Positions 1 through 9,546 are shown, counted from the stretch's first letter. The stretch is 64,000 nt of DNA from Halorhabdus utahensis DSM 12940 (GCF_000023945.1 NC_013158.1:2604001-2668000), one strand, 5' to 3'. A program made the numbers and translations. The notes: generated by a model not told the origin, from the letters alone.

Positions 1-46
1 GGATCGCGTCCCAGAAGCGTCACTGGAGGGTCGGTACGTCTCCAGA

Positions 47-1168
47 CTACCGAACGGCTGCCGTCGCCGCACTCATCACGTCGATCGCTTCTTTGAGCTG
101 TTCCATGTCGGTCGCGTAGGAGATGCGCGCGTATCCCTCGCCGCCATCGCCGAAGGCCGCTCCGGGCACGACGACGACGCCGCGGTCGATCACTTCCTCG
201 ACCCACCCCTCGGGAACTTCCGGCATCGCGTAGAACGCACCCTTTGGCGTCGGTGTCTGGAGTCCCATGTCTTCGAGGCCATCGAGCAGGACGTTTCGCC
301 GTTCTTCGAAGGCGTCGACCATCTCCCCCACGCGGTCCTGTGGTCCTGAGAGGGCCGCTTCGGCGGCGTACTGAGCCGGGGCGCTCGCACACGCCTGGCC
401 GTACTGATGGACCCGGAGCATGCGCTCGATGCGCTCGTCGCTACCCGTAACCCACCCGAGTCGCCAGCCGGTCATCGAGTAAGCCTTCGAGGCGGCGTTG
501 ATCACGACGACGTTGTCGCTCTCGGCGAACTCGGCCGGCGATCGGTGCTCGCCCTCGAAGACGATGTGTTCGTAGACCTCGTCGGAGATACAGAGCACGT
601 CGTGTTCGTCGGCGATCCGGGCGAACTCACGCATGTCTGCAGGCGACTGGACCGCGCCGGTCGGATTGGCGGGGCTGTTGACCACAAAGGCGGCAGTGTC
701 GTCGGTGATTGCTGCCTCGACGTCGGCGGGGTCGAGCGTCAGATCGTCGCGCAGTTCGACTGGTCTGGGCGTTCCCCCGGCGAGGTGGGTCAGTGCCTCG
801 TAGGAGACAAAGCCCGGATCGGGATAGATGACTTCCTCGTCGGCATCTACGTGGGCTTCTAGGGCGATGTGGAGGGCTTCGCTGCCGCCCGAGGTGGCGA
901 TGACGTTGCCGGGATCGACGTCGAGGTCGTTGTCACGGGCGTGTTTTGCGGCGATGGCCTCCCGAAGTTCCAGCGTGCCCTTGTTGGATGTATAACCGTC
1001 AGCGTCACCGGCGCGGATGGCTTCGACGGCTGCCTCGCGGGCGTGTTCCGGCGCGGGGAAATCCGGTTGGCCAAGCCCGAGGTTGATCGCGTCCTCGCTG
1101 GCTGCCTCGAAGACTTCGCGGATACCTGAAATCGAAACCTGCTCGACGCGATGAGAGAAATCGGGCAT
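47..1168 (-). CDS. Pyridoxal-phosphate aminotransferase, class I/II (AspC-like)
   Basis: A 373-residue fold-type I aminotransferase that would move amino groups between an amino acid and a 2-oxoacid in the cytoplasm. Visible family marks are NSPANPTGA in the middle, the ISDEVYEH strand that contacts the PLP ring, and SKAYSMTGWRLGW, whose Lys should form the Schiff base with PLP. The length is normal and the ATG at 1168 begins a typical N-terminus. It is divergent from the citrate synthase homologue at 1293. The substrate (aspartate, alanine or other) cannot be told from sequence alone. Confidence 0.9.
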   Translation of the reverse strand: MPDFSHRVEQVSISGIREVFEAASEDAINLGLGQPDFPAPEHAREAAVEAIRAGDADGYTSNKGTLELREAIAAKHARDNDLDVDPGNVIATSGGSEALHIALEAHVDADEEVIYPDPGFVSYEALTHLAGGTPRPVELRDDLTLDPADVEAAITDDTAAFVVNSPANPTGAVQSPADMREFARIADEHDVLCISDEVYEHIVFEGEHRSPAEFAESDNVVVINAASKAYSMTGWRLGWVTGSDERIERMLRVHQYGQACASAPAQYAAEAALSGPQDRVGEMVDAFEERRNVLLDGLEDMGLQTPTPKGAFYAMPEVPEGWVEEVIDRGVVVVPGAAFGDGGEGYARISYATDMEQLKEAIDVMSAATAAVR

Positions 1169-1292
1169 ACACGGTTTCCGGACCGCGGGGGCGATAATCC
1201 TTGCTATGATTGGTCCGTCTTCGAAGCCAACTCCGCTGGGGGCAACCGCGAGTCGCCCACAGTTTTACCCCCCGGGCCAGTAGAGGCGGGCA

Positions 1293-2417
1293 ATGAGTGA
1301 CGAGGAGATACACCGCGGACTGGCGGACGTGACGGTCACCGAAACGCGGCTGAGCGACATCGACGGCGAGGCCGGCCAGCTGTGGATCGCGGGGTACCCA
1401 GTCGCAGACCTGGCGGCGAACGCGACCTACCCCGAGACAGTCTATCTGCTGTTGCACGATCGCCTGCCGGACGCCGAGGAACTGCAATCCTTCGAGGATC
1501 GGCTGTGTTCGTACCGGACGCTGCCGGAACCCTGCCACGATGCCGTCGTCGCGGCCGCCCAGCGCGGGGCCGGGCCGATGGCCGCCCTCCGGATGGGCGC
1601 GGCGACAGCCACGGCGGTCGAGCCGAACGATCCCGAGGCCGACGCCCTCCGGTTGATCGCCCGGCTGCCGACGATCACGGCGACCTACTGGCGCGTGCTC
1701 CAGGGCCAGGAACCGCTCGAACCACGGCTCGATCTCGGCCACGCCGCCAACTATCTCTACATGCTGACCGGCGAGGAGCCGACCGATGCCCAGGTCGCGG
1801 GCCTGGAGACGTACCTCTCTACCGTCGTCGATCACGGCCTCAACGCTTCGACGTTCACCGCGCGAACGATCGTCTCGACGGAGTCCGAGCTGGTCTCGGC
1901 GATCACCGGGGCGATCGGCGCGCTGCGGGGGGACCTCCACGGCGGTGCGCCGGACCTGGTTCTGGAGATGCTCGAATCGCTAGAGGAGAGCGAGGATGTC
2001 CGCGGCGAACTCGGGGCGCGGCTCGAAGCCGGGGAACGACTGATGGGCTTTGGCCACCGGGTGTACGGCGCGCGCGACCCGCGAGCGGCAGTCTTAGAGG
2101 ACGCCGCCGCGTCATTTTACGAGGGTGAGGACGATTTCTTCGCCGCGGCCAAAGCAATCGAGGACGTCGCGACCGACCTCCTGGCCGAGCACCGCCCCGA
2201 CCTGGACCTGGAGACGAACGTCGAGTTCTACACCGCCGTCCTGCTCCACGGTGTCGGGATTCCGCCGGAACTGTTCACGCCGACGTTCGCGATCTCGCGG
2301 GTCGCCGGCTGGAGCGCGCACTGTCTCGAACAACTCGAGGACAACCGGCTGATCCGCCCGCGGAGCGAATTCGTCGGCGAGCACGACCGCGGGTGGGTGC
2401 CGCTCGACGAGCGATAA
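1293..2417 (+). CDS. Citrate synthase family protein (CitA-like)
   Basis: A 374-residue member of the citrate/2-methylcitrate synthase family, which condenses acetyl-CoA (or propionyl-CoA) with oxaloacetate. The first catalytic His lies near residue 181 (DHGLNAS) and the second near 255 (GFGHRVYGARDP). The C-terminal core reads GIPPELFTPTFAISRVAGW. The usual catalytic Asp of the NVDxxSG motif is Glu here (NVEFYTA, about residue 311). As I recall, this also occurs in Bacillus CitA-like paralogues, so it may be a secondary synthase rather than the main TCA enzyme. The start lies just after a short A/T-poor leader. Confidence 0.88.
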   Translation: MSDEEIHRGLADVTVTETRLSDIDGEAGQLWIAGYPVADLAANATYPETVYLLLHDRLPDAEELQSFEDRLCSYRTLPEPCHDAVVAAAQRGAGPMAALRMGAATATAVEPNDPEADALRLIARLPTITATYWRVLQGQEPLEPRLDLGHAANYLYMLTGEEPTDAQVAGLETYLSTVVDHGLNASTFTARTIVSTESELVSAITGAIGALRGDLHGGAPDLVLEMLESLEESEDVRGELGARLEAGERLMGFGHRVYGARDPRAAVLEDAAASFYEGEDDFFAAAKAIEDVATDLLAEHRPDLDLETNVEFYTAVLLHGVGIPPELFTPTFAISRVAGWSAHCLEQLEDNRLIRPRSEFVGEHDRGWVPLDER

Positions 2418-2471
2418 CCGCGAGCGGCTCGCTCCACAAACGCTTACTCGGGTGGCCCCGGAAATTCAGGT

Positions 2472-3299
2472 ATGGTCTCCTCAGACTGGGGCGAGTGGCT
2501 GCCGGCTGCCATCGAAAGTACGACTCCGGACGGCGTCGCGATCTGGTATCTGGGTTGCAATGGCTTCGTTCTGAAGGGTGCCGGCGGGACGACGATCTTC
2601 ATCGACCCGTACCTCGGGACGGGCGATCCACCCCGGACGGTGCGGATGATTCCGGTCCCGTTTGATCCCCGGGACGTCCGCGCGGCCGATGCGGTTCTGG
2701 CAACCCACGACCACGTCGATCACGTTCACGGCCGGAGTCAAGCCCCGATTCTCGCCGAGACAGGGGCGGAGTTCTTCGCGCCCGATGCGAGTCTCGCTGT
2801 GACGGACGCGGAGGGATGGACCGACGAGTGGGACGTGGCCGACGACCAGCTGTCCTCGGTGTCGATCGGGGACGAAATCGAGGTCGGTGAGTTTACCATC
2901 CACGTCGCGGACGCGAACGATCCGGACGCCGAGGAACCCGTTTCCTATGTCATCCAACACGAGGCGGGGACGTTCTTCCATGGCGGGGACGCTCGCCCGG
3001 GTGCCTTCGAGTCGGTCGGCGGACGGTTCGACATCGACCTGGGCGTGCTGGCGTTTGGCAGCGTCGGGATGGTGCCCGACGCGATCGGCGAGGAGCCCGT
3101 GCGCACGCGATGGTATAACGACGAGAACATGATCGTCGAAGCCGCCAACGAACTCCAGCTTGATGCGCTGTTGCCCAGCCACTGGGACATGTGGAAGGGG
3201 ATGACGGCAGATCCAACGGCGCTGTACGATCACGTCCGGTCGTTTCCCTACCCGAAACGGCTGGATATCGTCGAGATCGGTGATCGGATCGATATGTAA
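2472..3299 (+). CDS. Metallo-beta-lactamase-fold hydrolase (UlaG-like)
   Basis: A 275-residue MBL-fold protein. The metal-binding HxHxDH-type motif appears as THDHVDHVHG near residue 78. Later ligands are probably the HGGDARPG segment near residue 170 and the SHWDMWKG segment near 240. The arrangement resembles UlaG/L-ascorbate-6-phosphate lactonase-type hydrolases, but nothing nearby suggests ascorbate use. It lies about 55 nt after the citrate synthase homologue on the same strand and may be cotranscribed. The real substrate is unknown. Confidence 0.8.
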   Translation: MVSSDWGEWLPAAIESTTPDGVAIWYLGCNGFVLKGAGGTTIFIDPYLGTGDPPRTVRMIPVPFDPRDVRAADAVLATHDHVDHVHGRSQAPILAETGAEFFAPDASLAVTDAEGWTDEWDVADDQLSSVSIGDEIEVGEFTIHVADANDPDAEEPVSYVIQHEAGTFFHGGDARPGAFESVGGRFDIDLGVLAFGSVGMVPDAIGEEPVRTRWYNDENMIVEAANELQLDALLPSHWDMWKGMTADPTALYDHVRSFPYPKRLDIVEIGDRIDM

Positions 3300-3364
3300 T
3301 ATGAAGGATAGGTCTTCCCGAGCCGGAAGTAACTTTAATACGGTTGGTTAACCCACATATGGGT

Positions 3365-4504
3365 ATGAGCAACACGCAGGCGTACGAGGCGGTGACGGTG
3401 TCGGACGAGGGGGTCACCGTGGTCAAACAGTTCGAAGCCGACGAGTTCCCGGTGCCGGCGATCGCGTTTCGGATCCAGTCTCAACGAATCGAGCCCGTCA
3501 CGGTGCGGCTGCGGGACGACGTGCCGGAAGACGTGGCCGTCGAGGACCTCGGGTTCCACCCCGAGTACGGGAGCGAATACTGGACGATCGATGATGACGA
3601 GATCACCTTCGAACGGGAGATCGACACCGACTCGGAGTACACGACCGTGTACGGGATTCGCGCGACAGGGACCGACGACGTCGAGAAGTTCCTCACCGAA
3701 CCGGAGATCGAATCCGTCGATCCGCCCCTCGAGGACGAGGGTGATCTGGTCGACGACGCCAGTACCGACGTGGTTCGTGACGTCATCGCCGGCGACAGCG
3801 AGAGCGTCCCGGGCCTCGAAGAGACCGACGACGAGGAGATCGAGACGCTCAACCTCGCCGATCCGAACGACTCCGGCGAGACGGCCGATGCGGACTCGAC
3901 TGACGGCGAGGGCGGCGACGATGAGGTCGGCCAGGTCCAGCCCGGATCGGTCGCCAAGACGCTCGCCGCGGAAATCCGCCAGGATGCTGTCGATGACGCG
4001 GCGCTCAGGGTTCTCAAACAGGAGCTCGATCTCGGCGGAGGCGGTGGCGATACCGACGGAAGTGCCGTCGATGCCAGAATTCAGCACCTCCAGAGCGAGA
4101 TGAGCGACCTCGCCGCCTATACGACAGCTCTCGAGGAGTTCTTGGAGGAGAACGGCCAGGGCGAGGAACTCATCGAGGAGTTCCAGGGCCGACTCGAGGA
4201 GTTCCAGGGCGAACTCGACGGCGTGCGCAACGAACTCAATTCGATGTCCGGTGACGTCGACTCGGTCGAACAGACGGCTTCCTCGAACGCCGAAACCGTT
4301 TCGGAACTCGACGAGGAGGTCGACTCTATCGACGAGACGGTCGATAGCCTCGACGAGGAGGTCGATGGGTTGCGCGAGGAGGTCGAAGCGATGTCAGACC
4401 AACTCGGTGAGGACGGCGACCTGGCCGATCGACTCGACAGCGTCGAAAGCGAGATCGAGGAACTCAACGAGTGGCGCGAACAGCTGTCCTCGGTCATCGG
4501 GTGA
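3365..4504 (+). CDS. Acidic coiled-coil protein, function unknown
   Basis: A 379-residue, strongly acidic protein. Residues 1-120 look like a globular beta-rich domain; 120-200 is a low-complexity Asp/Glu/Gly/Ser linker; about 230-379 is heptad-like (repeated SLDEEVDxL-type units), predicting a long coiled coil. No catalytic motif or membrane segment is seen. The ATG at 3365 is chosen over an upstream in-frame ATG at 3344, because that one lies within the TTAATACGG/ACCCACATATG promoter-like stretch. A structural or scaffold role is possible, but I do not recognise the family. Confidence 0.75.
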   Translation: MSNTQAYEAVTVSDEGVTVVKQFEADEFPVPAIAFRIQSQRIEPVTVRLRDDVPEDVAVEDLGFHPEYGSEYWTIDDDEITFEREIDTDSEYTTVYGIRATGTDDVEKFLTEPEIESVDPPLEDEGDLVDDASTDVVRDVIAGDSESVPGLEETDDEEIETLNLADPNDSGETADADSTDGEGGDDEVGQVQPGSVAKTLAAEIRQDAVDDAALRVLKQELDLGGGGGDTDGSAVDARIQHLQSEMSDLAAYTTALEEFLEENGQGEELIEEFQGRLEEFQGELDGVRNELNSMSGDVDSVEQTASSNAETVSELDEEVDSIDETVDSLDEEVDGLREEVEAMSDQLGEDGDLADRLDSVESEIEELNEWREQLSSVIG

Positions 4505-4660
4505 TTTCCGAGAAAACAGTCCAACGCCGCGAACCGCTCGATACTTCGTCGAAACCGCCCCGCCTGCGATCATCCCTCCGTCGATCTCCTTTCCGTTCCT
4601 TTCGGCCCCTCGGCCGTTTCCTTCGAGTGTCAACCGTACGTTCCCGACGAACAGCAGCGG

Positions 4661-5968
4661 TTAGACTGGTTCGCCGAGCATCTCGGCGAGGTCCTCTTCG
4701 GGATCGCCGATCGCCTGAAGCCCGAACTCGTCGTTGAGAATCTCGACGACATCCGGTGTCAGCCATTCCGGGATCGTCGGGCCGATGCGCACGTTCTGAA
4801 TGCCCAGGTCGAACAGCCCGAGCAGGACCGCGACGGCTTTCTGCTCGAACCACGAGAGGACGATGCTGACGGGCAGATCGTTGACGCTACAGTCGAAGGC
4901 CTCCGCCAGCGCTGCCGCGATCTTGACCGTCGAGATGGAGTTGTTACACTGCCCCAGATCGATGAAGCGGGGGATCTCCGTGCCGGGCACCGTGCCGTAT
5001 TCCAGATCGTTGAACCGGAACTTGCCACACCCGGTGGTGAGTACGACGCAGTCGTCGGGCACGCTCTTTGCGAGTTCGCGGTAGTACTCCCGGCCGTCGG
5101 TCGGCGCGTCACAGCCCGCGATGACGAAGAAGTGCCGGAGCTTGCCTTCCTCGACGGCCTCGACGATCTGGGGGGCCATGTCGAGGACGGTCTCGTGGTA
5201 GAAGCCCGTCGAGAGGGTTTCGTCGCTGTTCCACTCCCCAGCGTCCGGTTCGGGGAGTTCCTTGGCGTGTTCGATGACCGGCGAGAAGTCGCCGTCTTCG
5301 AGGTGGGTTGCCTCCTCCAGGCCCGCGACTGTCGTCGTGTAGAACCGATCGGCGTAACTGCCGGACGGCGGCATCAGGCAGTTCGAGGTCCCGACGATCG
5401 CCCCGGGGAACTCACGGAAGAGGTCCTGCTGGTCGAACCACGCTTCCCCGACGTTGCCCTTGAGGTGGTCGTACTTCGCAAGTTCGGGGTAGCCGTGGCC
5501 GGGCAGCATCTCCGAGTGGGTGTAGACGTTGACGCCTTCGCCCTCGGACTGTTCGAGCAGCTCCTTCAGGGCGTAGAGGTCGTGACCGGTGACGACGATC
5601 GACTTGCCCGCAACCTGGTTCTCGGGCACTTCGGCGGGTTCGGGGGTGCCGAGCGTTTCGGTGTGGGCGTCGTCGAGCAACTCCATCGCGTCGATGGCGG
5701 CCGACCCCAGGTCCAGGGCCTGGCCGATGGTCTCGTCCATGTCGAAGTTGACGTTTGTCAGTGTGTGGAACAACGTCTCATGGACGGTCGCGTCGACGCT
5801 CTCGTCGACGTATCCCATCTCGCGGGCGTGGTGGGCGTACGCGGAGACGCCTTTCGCCCCCAGGATCATCGTCTCCTGTAAACTGTCCAGATTCGGGTCC
5901 TTGCCGCACACGCCGGCGGTCGTACACCCGCCGTCTAACGTCTGCTCGCACTGCAGGCAGTCCATCAT
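4661..5968 (-). CDS. hcp: Hybrid cluster protein / hydroxylamine reductase, short (class III-like) form
   Basis: About 435 residues. Hcp proteins carry a cubane Fe-S cluster and a hybrid Fe-S-O cluster, and reduce NO or hydroxylamine under nitrosative, anaerobic conditions. The N-terminal motif CLQCEQTLDGGCTTAGVCG gives C-x2-C-x7-C-x5-C. Later cluster ligands are visible in GTSNCLMPP, AGCDAPT, TTGCGKFRFND and LGQCNNS. The chain is about 110 residues shorter than E. coli Hcp, as in class III archaeal Hcps. The start at 5968 (an alternative ATG is the next codon) is favoured because a TTTATA box lies about 25 nt upstream, inside the longer open frame. Confidence 0.93.
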   Translation of the reverse strand: MMDCLQCEQTLDGGCTTAGVCGKDPNLDSLQETMILGAKGVSAYAHHAREMGYVDESVDATVHETLFHTLTNVNFDMDETIGQALDLGSAAIDAMELLDDAHTETLGTPEPAEVPENQVAGKSIVVTGHDLYALKELLEQSEGEGVNVYTHSEMLPGHGYPELAKYDHLKGNVGEAWFDQQDLFREFPGAIVGTSNCLMPPSGSYADRFYTTTVAGLEEATHLEDGDFSPVIEHAKELPEPDAGEWNSDETLSTGFYHETVLDMAPQIVEAVEEGKLRHFFVIAGCDAPTDGREYYRELAKSVPDDCVVLTTGCGKFRFNDLEYGTVPGTEIPRFIDLGQCNNSISTVKIAAALAEAFDCSVNDLPVSIVLSWFEQKAVAVLLGLFDLGIQNVRIGPTIPEWLTPDVVEILNDEFGLQAIGDPEEDLAEMLGEPV

Positions 5969-5992
5969 ACACGAACAACTGGCAGTCCCTCG

Positions 5993-5998
5993 TATAAA
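5993..5998 (-). promoter_or_regulatory. TATA box of hcp
   Basis: TTTATA on the minus strand, 25-30 nt upstream of the first ATG of hcp. That spacing is what an archaeal leaderless transcript would have. It also argues against the longer reading frame that begins at 6001. Confidence 0.6.
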
Positions 5999-6162
5999 CA
6001 CGGTCCAGTAACTCCCCGCTGTCCGGGAACGCGGTCGAAGATGTTCGCACCATTCGTTTATATACGGTGTCCTGTTGTCAACGATTCACGGCAGGAAATC
6101 AGCATCCGTCCAGAACCATGGACGTTCTTGTAAAATAATGCTGTTTCTGGGTCGTGGGTCGT

Positions 6163-7152
6163 TCAGACCAGATCAGCGGGCGGCCCGCCGGGAAGTTCGT
6201 CCCGGTCGTGGGGTGCCTCAAAGTCGGGAGCGGGTCCTTTGGGCACGATCCGCTTGGGGCTGACGTCCGGGTGGGTCGTGTAGTAGTGCTCTTTGATGTG
6301 GTCGATGTCCACTGTCTCGGCGACGCCATCCGTCGTATAAACATCCCGCAGGTACGGCCAGAGGTTGTCGTATTCGGCGATCAGCTTGTGGTTGCACATG
6401 AAGTGCGTGTGATAGACCTCGTCGAAGCGCACCAGCGTGGTGAACATCGCGATATCGGCTTCGGTCAGTCGATCGCCGGCGAGGTAGCGCTGGTCTTCGA
6501 GCACCGAGTCCCAGTGATCGAGGGCGTCGAACAGCTCCTCGACCGCCTCGTCGTAGGCGGCCTGGGAGTCGGCGAATCCGGCCTTGTAGACGCCGTTGTT
6601 GATCGGCTCGTAGATGGCCTCGATGATTTCGTCGATGTCCTCCTGGTAGCCCTCGGGATAGAGATCGACGTCGTGCTCGGCGACATCGTCGAATTCGGTG
6701 TCGAGCATCCGCATGATTTCGGCGGATTCGTTGTTGACGATCGTCTCCTCCTGTTTGTCCCAGAGAACTGGGACAGTCACCCGGCCGGTCATGTCGGGGT
6801 CGGCCTCGACGTAGACCTCCCGGAGGTAGTCGCTCCCGTTGACCGTGTCCGGCGTACAGCCGTCCTTCTCGGGGGTGAACTGCCAGCCGTCCTCGCCGCG
6901 GTAGGGGTCGACGTAGTCGACCGTGATCGCGTCTTCAAGCCCCTTCAGCGCGCGTGTGACCAGCGTCCGGTGGGCCCAGGGACAGGCCCGGCAAACGTAG
7001 AGGTGATACCTGCCGGCCTCGGGCTGGAACCGCGCGTCCGGATCGTCCTCGATACGATCCCGAAAGGAAGTCGTCCCGCGTTCGAACGCGCCATCCTCGT
7101 TGGTTGTCTGGTAGGCGTCGGTGCGCCACTCCCCGTCGACGAGCATATTCAT
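6163..7152 (-). CDS. Glutathionyl-hydroquinone reductase-type glutathione transferase (YqjG/ECM4 family)
   Basis: A 329-residue Xi-class GST homologue. These enzymes reduce S-glutathionylated quinones through an N-terminal Cys. The signature [11 protein letters not shown] lies near residue 60, followed by a C-terminal helical domain with [15 protein letters not shown]. The length matches the family. Haloarchaea use gamma-glutamylcysteine rather than glutathione, so the physiological thiol is probably different. The ATG at 7152 was chosen (another is at 7146); the open frame continues upstream only through the L10e promoter region. It is divergent from rpl10e. Confidence 0.88.
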   Translation of the reverse strand: MNMLVDGEWRTDAYQTTNEDGAFERGTTSFRDRIEDDPDARFQPEAGRYHLYVCRACPWAHRTLVTRALKGLEDAITVDYVDPYRGEDGWQFTPEKDGCTPDTVNGSDYLREVYVEADPDMTGRVTVPVLWDKQEETIVNNESAEIMRMLDTEFDDVAEHDVDLYPEGYQEDIDEIIEAIYEPINNGVYKAGFADSQAAYDEAVEELFDALDHWDSVLEDQRYLAGDRLTEADIAMFTTLVRFDEVYHTHFMCNHKLIAEYDNLWPYLRDVYTTDGVAETVDIDHIKEHYYTTHPDVSPKRIVPKGPAPDFEAPHDRDELPGGPPADLV

Positions 7153-7294
7153 CGTAGCCACCGATACGGGGGCGGTACAGAAAAACGTCGCAGTGACGTC
7201 GATGTTACCGCTTCGTGGTGAGGCTCCGGCGTCTCCCCGCCGGGCTTCGAAGCCCTTATTTGAACGCTTTCCCTCTCTTCGGCCAAGAGAACTC

Positions 7295-7825
7295 ATGTCC
7301 GAGAAACCTGCGTCGATGTACCGTGACATCGACAAGCCGTCGTATACCCGGCGCGAATATATCACCGGCATCCCCGGCTCGAAGATCGCACAGCACCAGA
7401 TGGGCGACACGAACGCCGACCCCGAGGACTATCCTGTCCAGATCTCACTGGTCGTCGAGGAGACTGTCCAGCTTCGGCACGGCTCGATGGAGGCCTCCCG
7501 GCTCTCGGCGAACCGACACCTGATCAAGGAGCTCGGCGAGGGCAACTACACGATGACGCTGCGGAAGTTCCCCCACCAGGTCATCCGGGAGAACAAACAG
7601 GCGACCGGTGCGGGGGCCGACCGTGTGTCCGACGGGATGCGACAGTCCTTCGGCAAGATCGTCGGCACGGCCGCCCGCGTCCAGGCCGGCGAACGACTGT
7701 TCACCGCCTACTGTGACGTCGAGCAGGCCGAGGCCGTCAAGGAAGCCTTCCGACGTGCGTACAACAAGATCACGCCGCCCTGCCGGATCAAGGTCGAGCG
7801 CGGCGAAGAGCTCCTGATCGCCTGA
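7295..7825 (+). CDS. rpl10e: Large ribosomal subunit protein L10e (uL16)
   Basis: A 176-residue ribosomal protein that binds 23S rRNA near the peptidyl-transferase region and matures the 50S subunit. Recognisable segments are [20 protein letters not shown] at the N-terminus, [11 protein letters not shown], and [12 protein letters not shown] in the middle. The first ATG after the divergent promoter is at 7295; the upstream extension reads through the GST leader and is not conserved-looking. An ATP-grasp gene follows after 44 nt. Confidence 0.96.
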   Translation: MSEKPASMYRDIDKPSYTRREYITGIPGSKIAQHQMGDTNADPEDYPVQISLVVEETVQLRHGSMEASRLSANRHLIKELGEGNYTMTLRKFPHQVIRENKQATGAGADRVSDGMRQSFGKIVGTAARVQAGERLFTAYCDVEQAEAVKEAFRRAYNKITPPCRIKVERGEELLIA

Positions 7826-7869
7826 GGCCGGACCGAACAGTTTTCCGGATTGCACCCCCCAGAGAGCGT

Positions 7870-8739
7870 ATGCTCCGGCTCGCGGTCGCGACCCAGGCCG
7901 AATCCTACGAACGACTCCGGGGATCACTCGACGCACATGGGATCGAAGTCATCGCCCTCCAGACGAGCGAGCGGACGATCCCACTCGGCGAGGATCCGTT
8001 CCCCGATGTCGACGTCGGCTACGTCTTCCCGTCGCGACTCATGGAAGGCGGTGTGGCCGCCGCGGCGCTGTCGGTCCCGTGGCTCAACGGTCGGGAAGCG
8101 GTCCTTCGATCCCGAAACAAGGCCGGGACGCTGCAACGACTGGCCGACGCCGGGATTCCGGTTCCCGAGACGGTGCTGATCTCGGACCCGGTCGACCGGG
8201 CGGAGCTCGTCGCGGCGTTCGAGCGCTTCGATCCACCGGTCGTCGTCAAGCCGAATTCCACGTCTCGCGGTACCGGAGTTACCCTCGCGCATGATCTCGA
8301 CTCGTTTCTGGGGATCGCCGACTACCTCGATCTGGTGCACGACTACCGCGCGACGGGTGACCAGTCGTTTCTCCTCCAGGAGTACGTCCCGGACGCCCGC
8401 GATTATCGCGTGATGGTTCTGGATGGCGAGTACGTCGGCGCGGTCGAACGGCGCATGCCAGAGACGGCGGGGCGGCACCACTGGAAACACAACGTCCATC
8501 ACGGCGCGACGCCCACGCGGGTCGACCTGTCCGACGAACACAAAGCGGTGGCCGAACGTGTCGCTACCGTCCTGGGCATTCCGCTGCTCGGGGTCGATCT
8601 ACTGGTGACGGAGGATCGCACCCTGGTAACCGAAACCAACGCGCGGCCGACGATCGATGCCGAGCACTACGCCGAGGGGTTTTGGGAGCACCTTGCGACG
8701 GTGATACGACGCACCGCTCGAACCGACGGACAGCAGTAA
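7870..8739 (+). CDS. ATP-grasp ligase, RimK-like
   Basis: A 289-residue ATP-grasp protein. The domain order is an N-terminal Rossmann-like preATP-grasp domain (1-95), then the ATP-binding core, with VVVKPNSTSRGTG as the glycine-rich loop, DYRVMVLDGEYVGAVER, and the terminal Mg-binding ETNARPT near residue 260. RimK-family enzymes add amino acids such as glutamate to protein or small-molecule carboxylates. The acceptor here is unknown. The position directly behind L10e invites the thought of ribosomal protein modification, but that is only inference. Confidence 0.82.
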   Translation: MLRLAVATQAESYERLRGSLDAHGIEVIALQTSERTIPLGEDPFPDVDVGYVFPSRLMEGGVAAAALSVPWLNGREAVLRSRNKAGTLQRLADAGIPVPETVLISDPVDRAELVAAFERFDPPVVVKPNSTSRGTGVTLAHDLDSFLGIADYLDLVHDYRATGDQSFLLQEYVPDARDYRVMVLDGEYVGAVERRMPETAGRHHWKHNVHHGATPTRVDLSDEHKAVAERVATVLGIPLLGVDLLVTEDRTLVTETNARPTIDAEHYAEGFWEHLATVIRRTARTDGQQ

Positions 8740-8927
8740 TTCACGAGAGAGACTCCGTCTCAAGTCATGATAGAAATATTATGGTTAGGTCCCGAATGGG
8801 TTGCATGTTATTAACAACCACATCAAGAGGGTAGAGTAATACCTCACGGTACAACTCTATTGTATCCAACAGGTAATGTATCCCTACAAAAATACTATTA
8901 TTAAACAGGTACAATACGTCAGGTACC

Positions 8928-9065
8928 ATGTCAGCCTTACAGCTACATCGGTGCCCGGCGTGTGGGAGCGAAGATCGGACGAAAGTCGATCAGCAGGCGG
9001 TGCCCGGCGGCACGGACTGGCGGTACTACGAGTGCAGTTCCTGTGGCTACGAGTGGCGCGAGTGA
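8928..9065 (+). CDS. 45-residue double-CPxCG zinc-finger microprotein
   Basis: A small ORF of 45 residues with two zinc knuckles: CPACG near residue 9 and CSSCG near residue 36, ending GYEWRE. This is the layout of haloarchaeal one-domain zinc-finger microproteins, several of which are known regulators. The ATG follows an A/T-rich stretch (TATTATTAAA about 27 nt upstream) that can serve as TATA box, in an otherwise empty 190-nt spacer. The Cys spacing, basic-to-acidic layout and promoter together support a real gene. Confidence 0.75.
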   Translation: MSALQLHRCPACGSEDRTKVDQQAVPGGTDWRYYECSSCGYEWRE

Positions 9066-9147
9066 TCGACTCCCCCCTATTTTCGAAGCGAGTAGCGAAC
9101 GCGGACCGCGACTGCCGTCCGAGAACGAGACGGTTTGACCGGAATCC

Positions 9148-9546
9148 CTACGAGAGGTCGATGTCGGCCGAGTGGCCGCTGGTCTCGAAGCTGACCTCGA
9201 GAATGCCGTTGTTGTAGCTGGCGTCGGCGGTGTGTTCGTCGACGCGCGCGGGCAGGTCGACCCGATCGTGGTACTCACGCTGGGTGCCGGCCGCGTCGAT
9301 GGTGAGTTGTTCGCCGTCGCACTTGAGATCGATCGCGTCCTTTTCGACGCCGGGGAGGTCCGCGACGACGCGGAGCTGGTCGTCTTCCTCGTAGACGTCG
9401 AAGTGAATCCCGGTCGACTGGCCGGGTGCCTCAGGGTCACGCCGTTCGACGTGCATGTCGAACTCGCCGCTCATCATGTCGTTCATCATCCGCTCTAGCT
9501 CTGCGAAGAAATCGTCAAACGGGTCGTCACGATCGTCTCGTCGCAT
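9148..9546 (-). CDS. Small heat-shock protein, Hsp20/alpha-crystallin family
   Basis: A 132-residue sHSP, an ATP-independent holdase for unfolding proteins. The N-terminal arm is Asp-rich (RDDPFDDFFAELERMM). The alpha-crystallin domain begins near residue 45, with VVADLPGVEKDAI and the closing NNGILEVSF strand. The ATG at 9546 is preceded by an A/T-containing promoter. The longer frame to 9684 has no extra conserved part. It is one of three sHSPs in the window (others at 25144 and 44193). Confidence 0.88.
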   Translation of the reverse strand: MRRDDRDDPFDDFFAELERMMNDMMSGEFDMHVERRDPEAPGQSTGIHFDVYEEDDQLRVVADLPGVEKDAIDLKCDGEQLTIDAAGTQREYHDRVDLPARVDEHTADASYNNGILEVSFETSGHSADIDLS

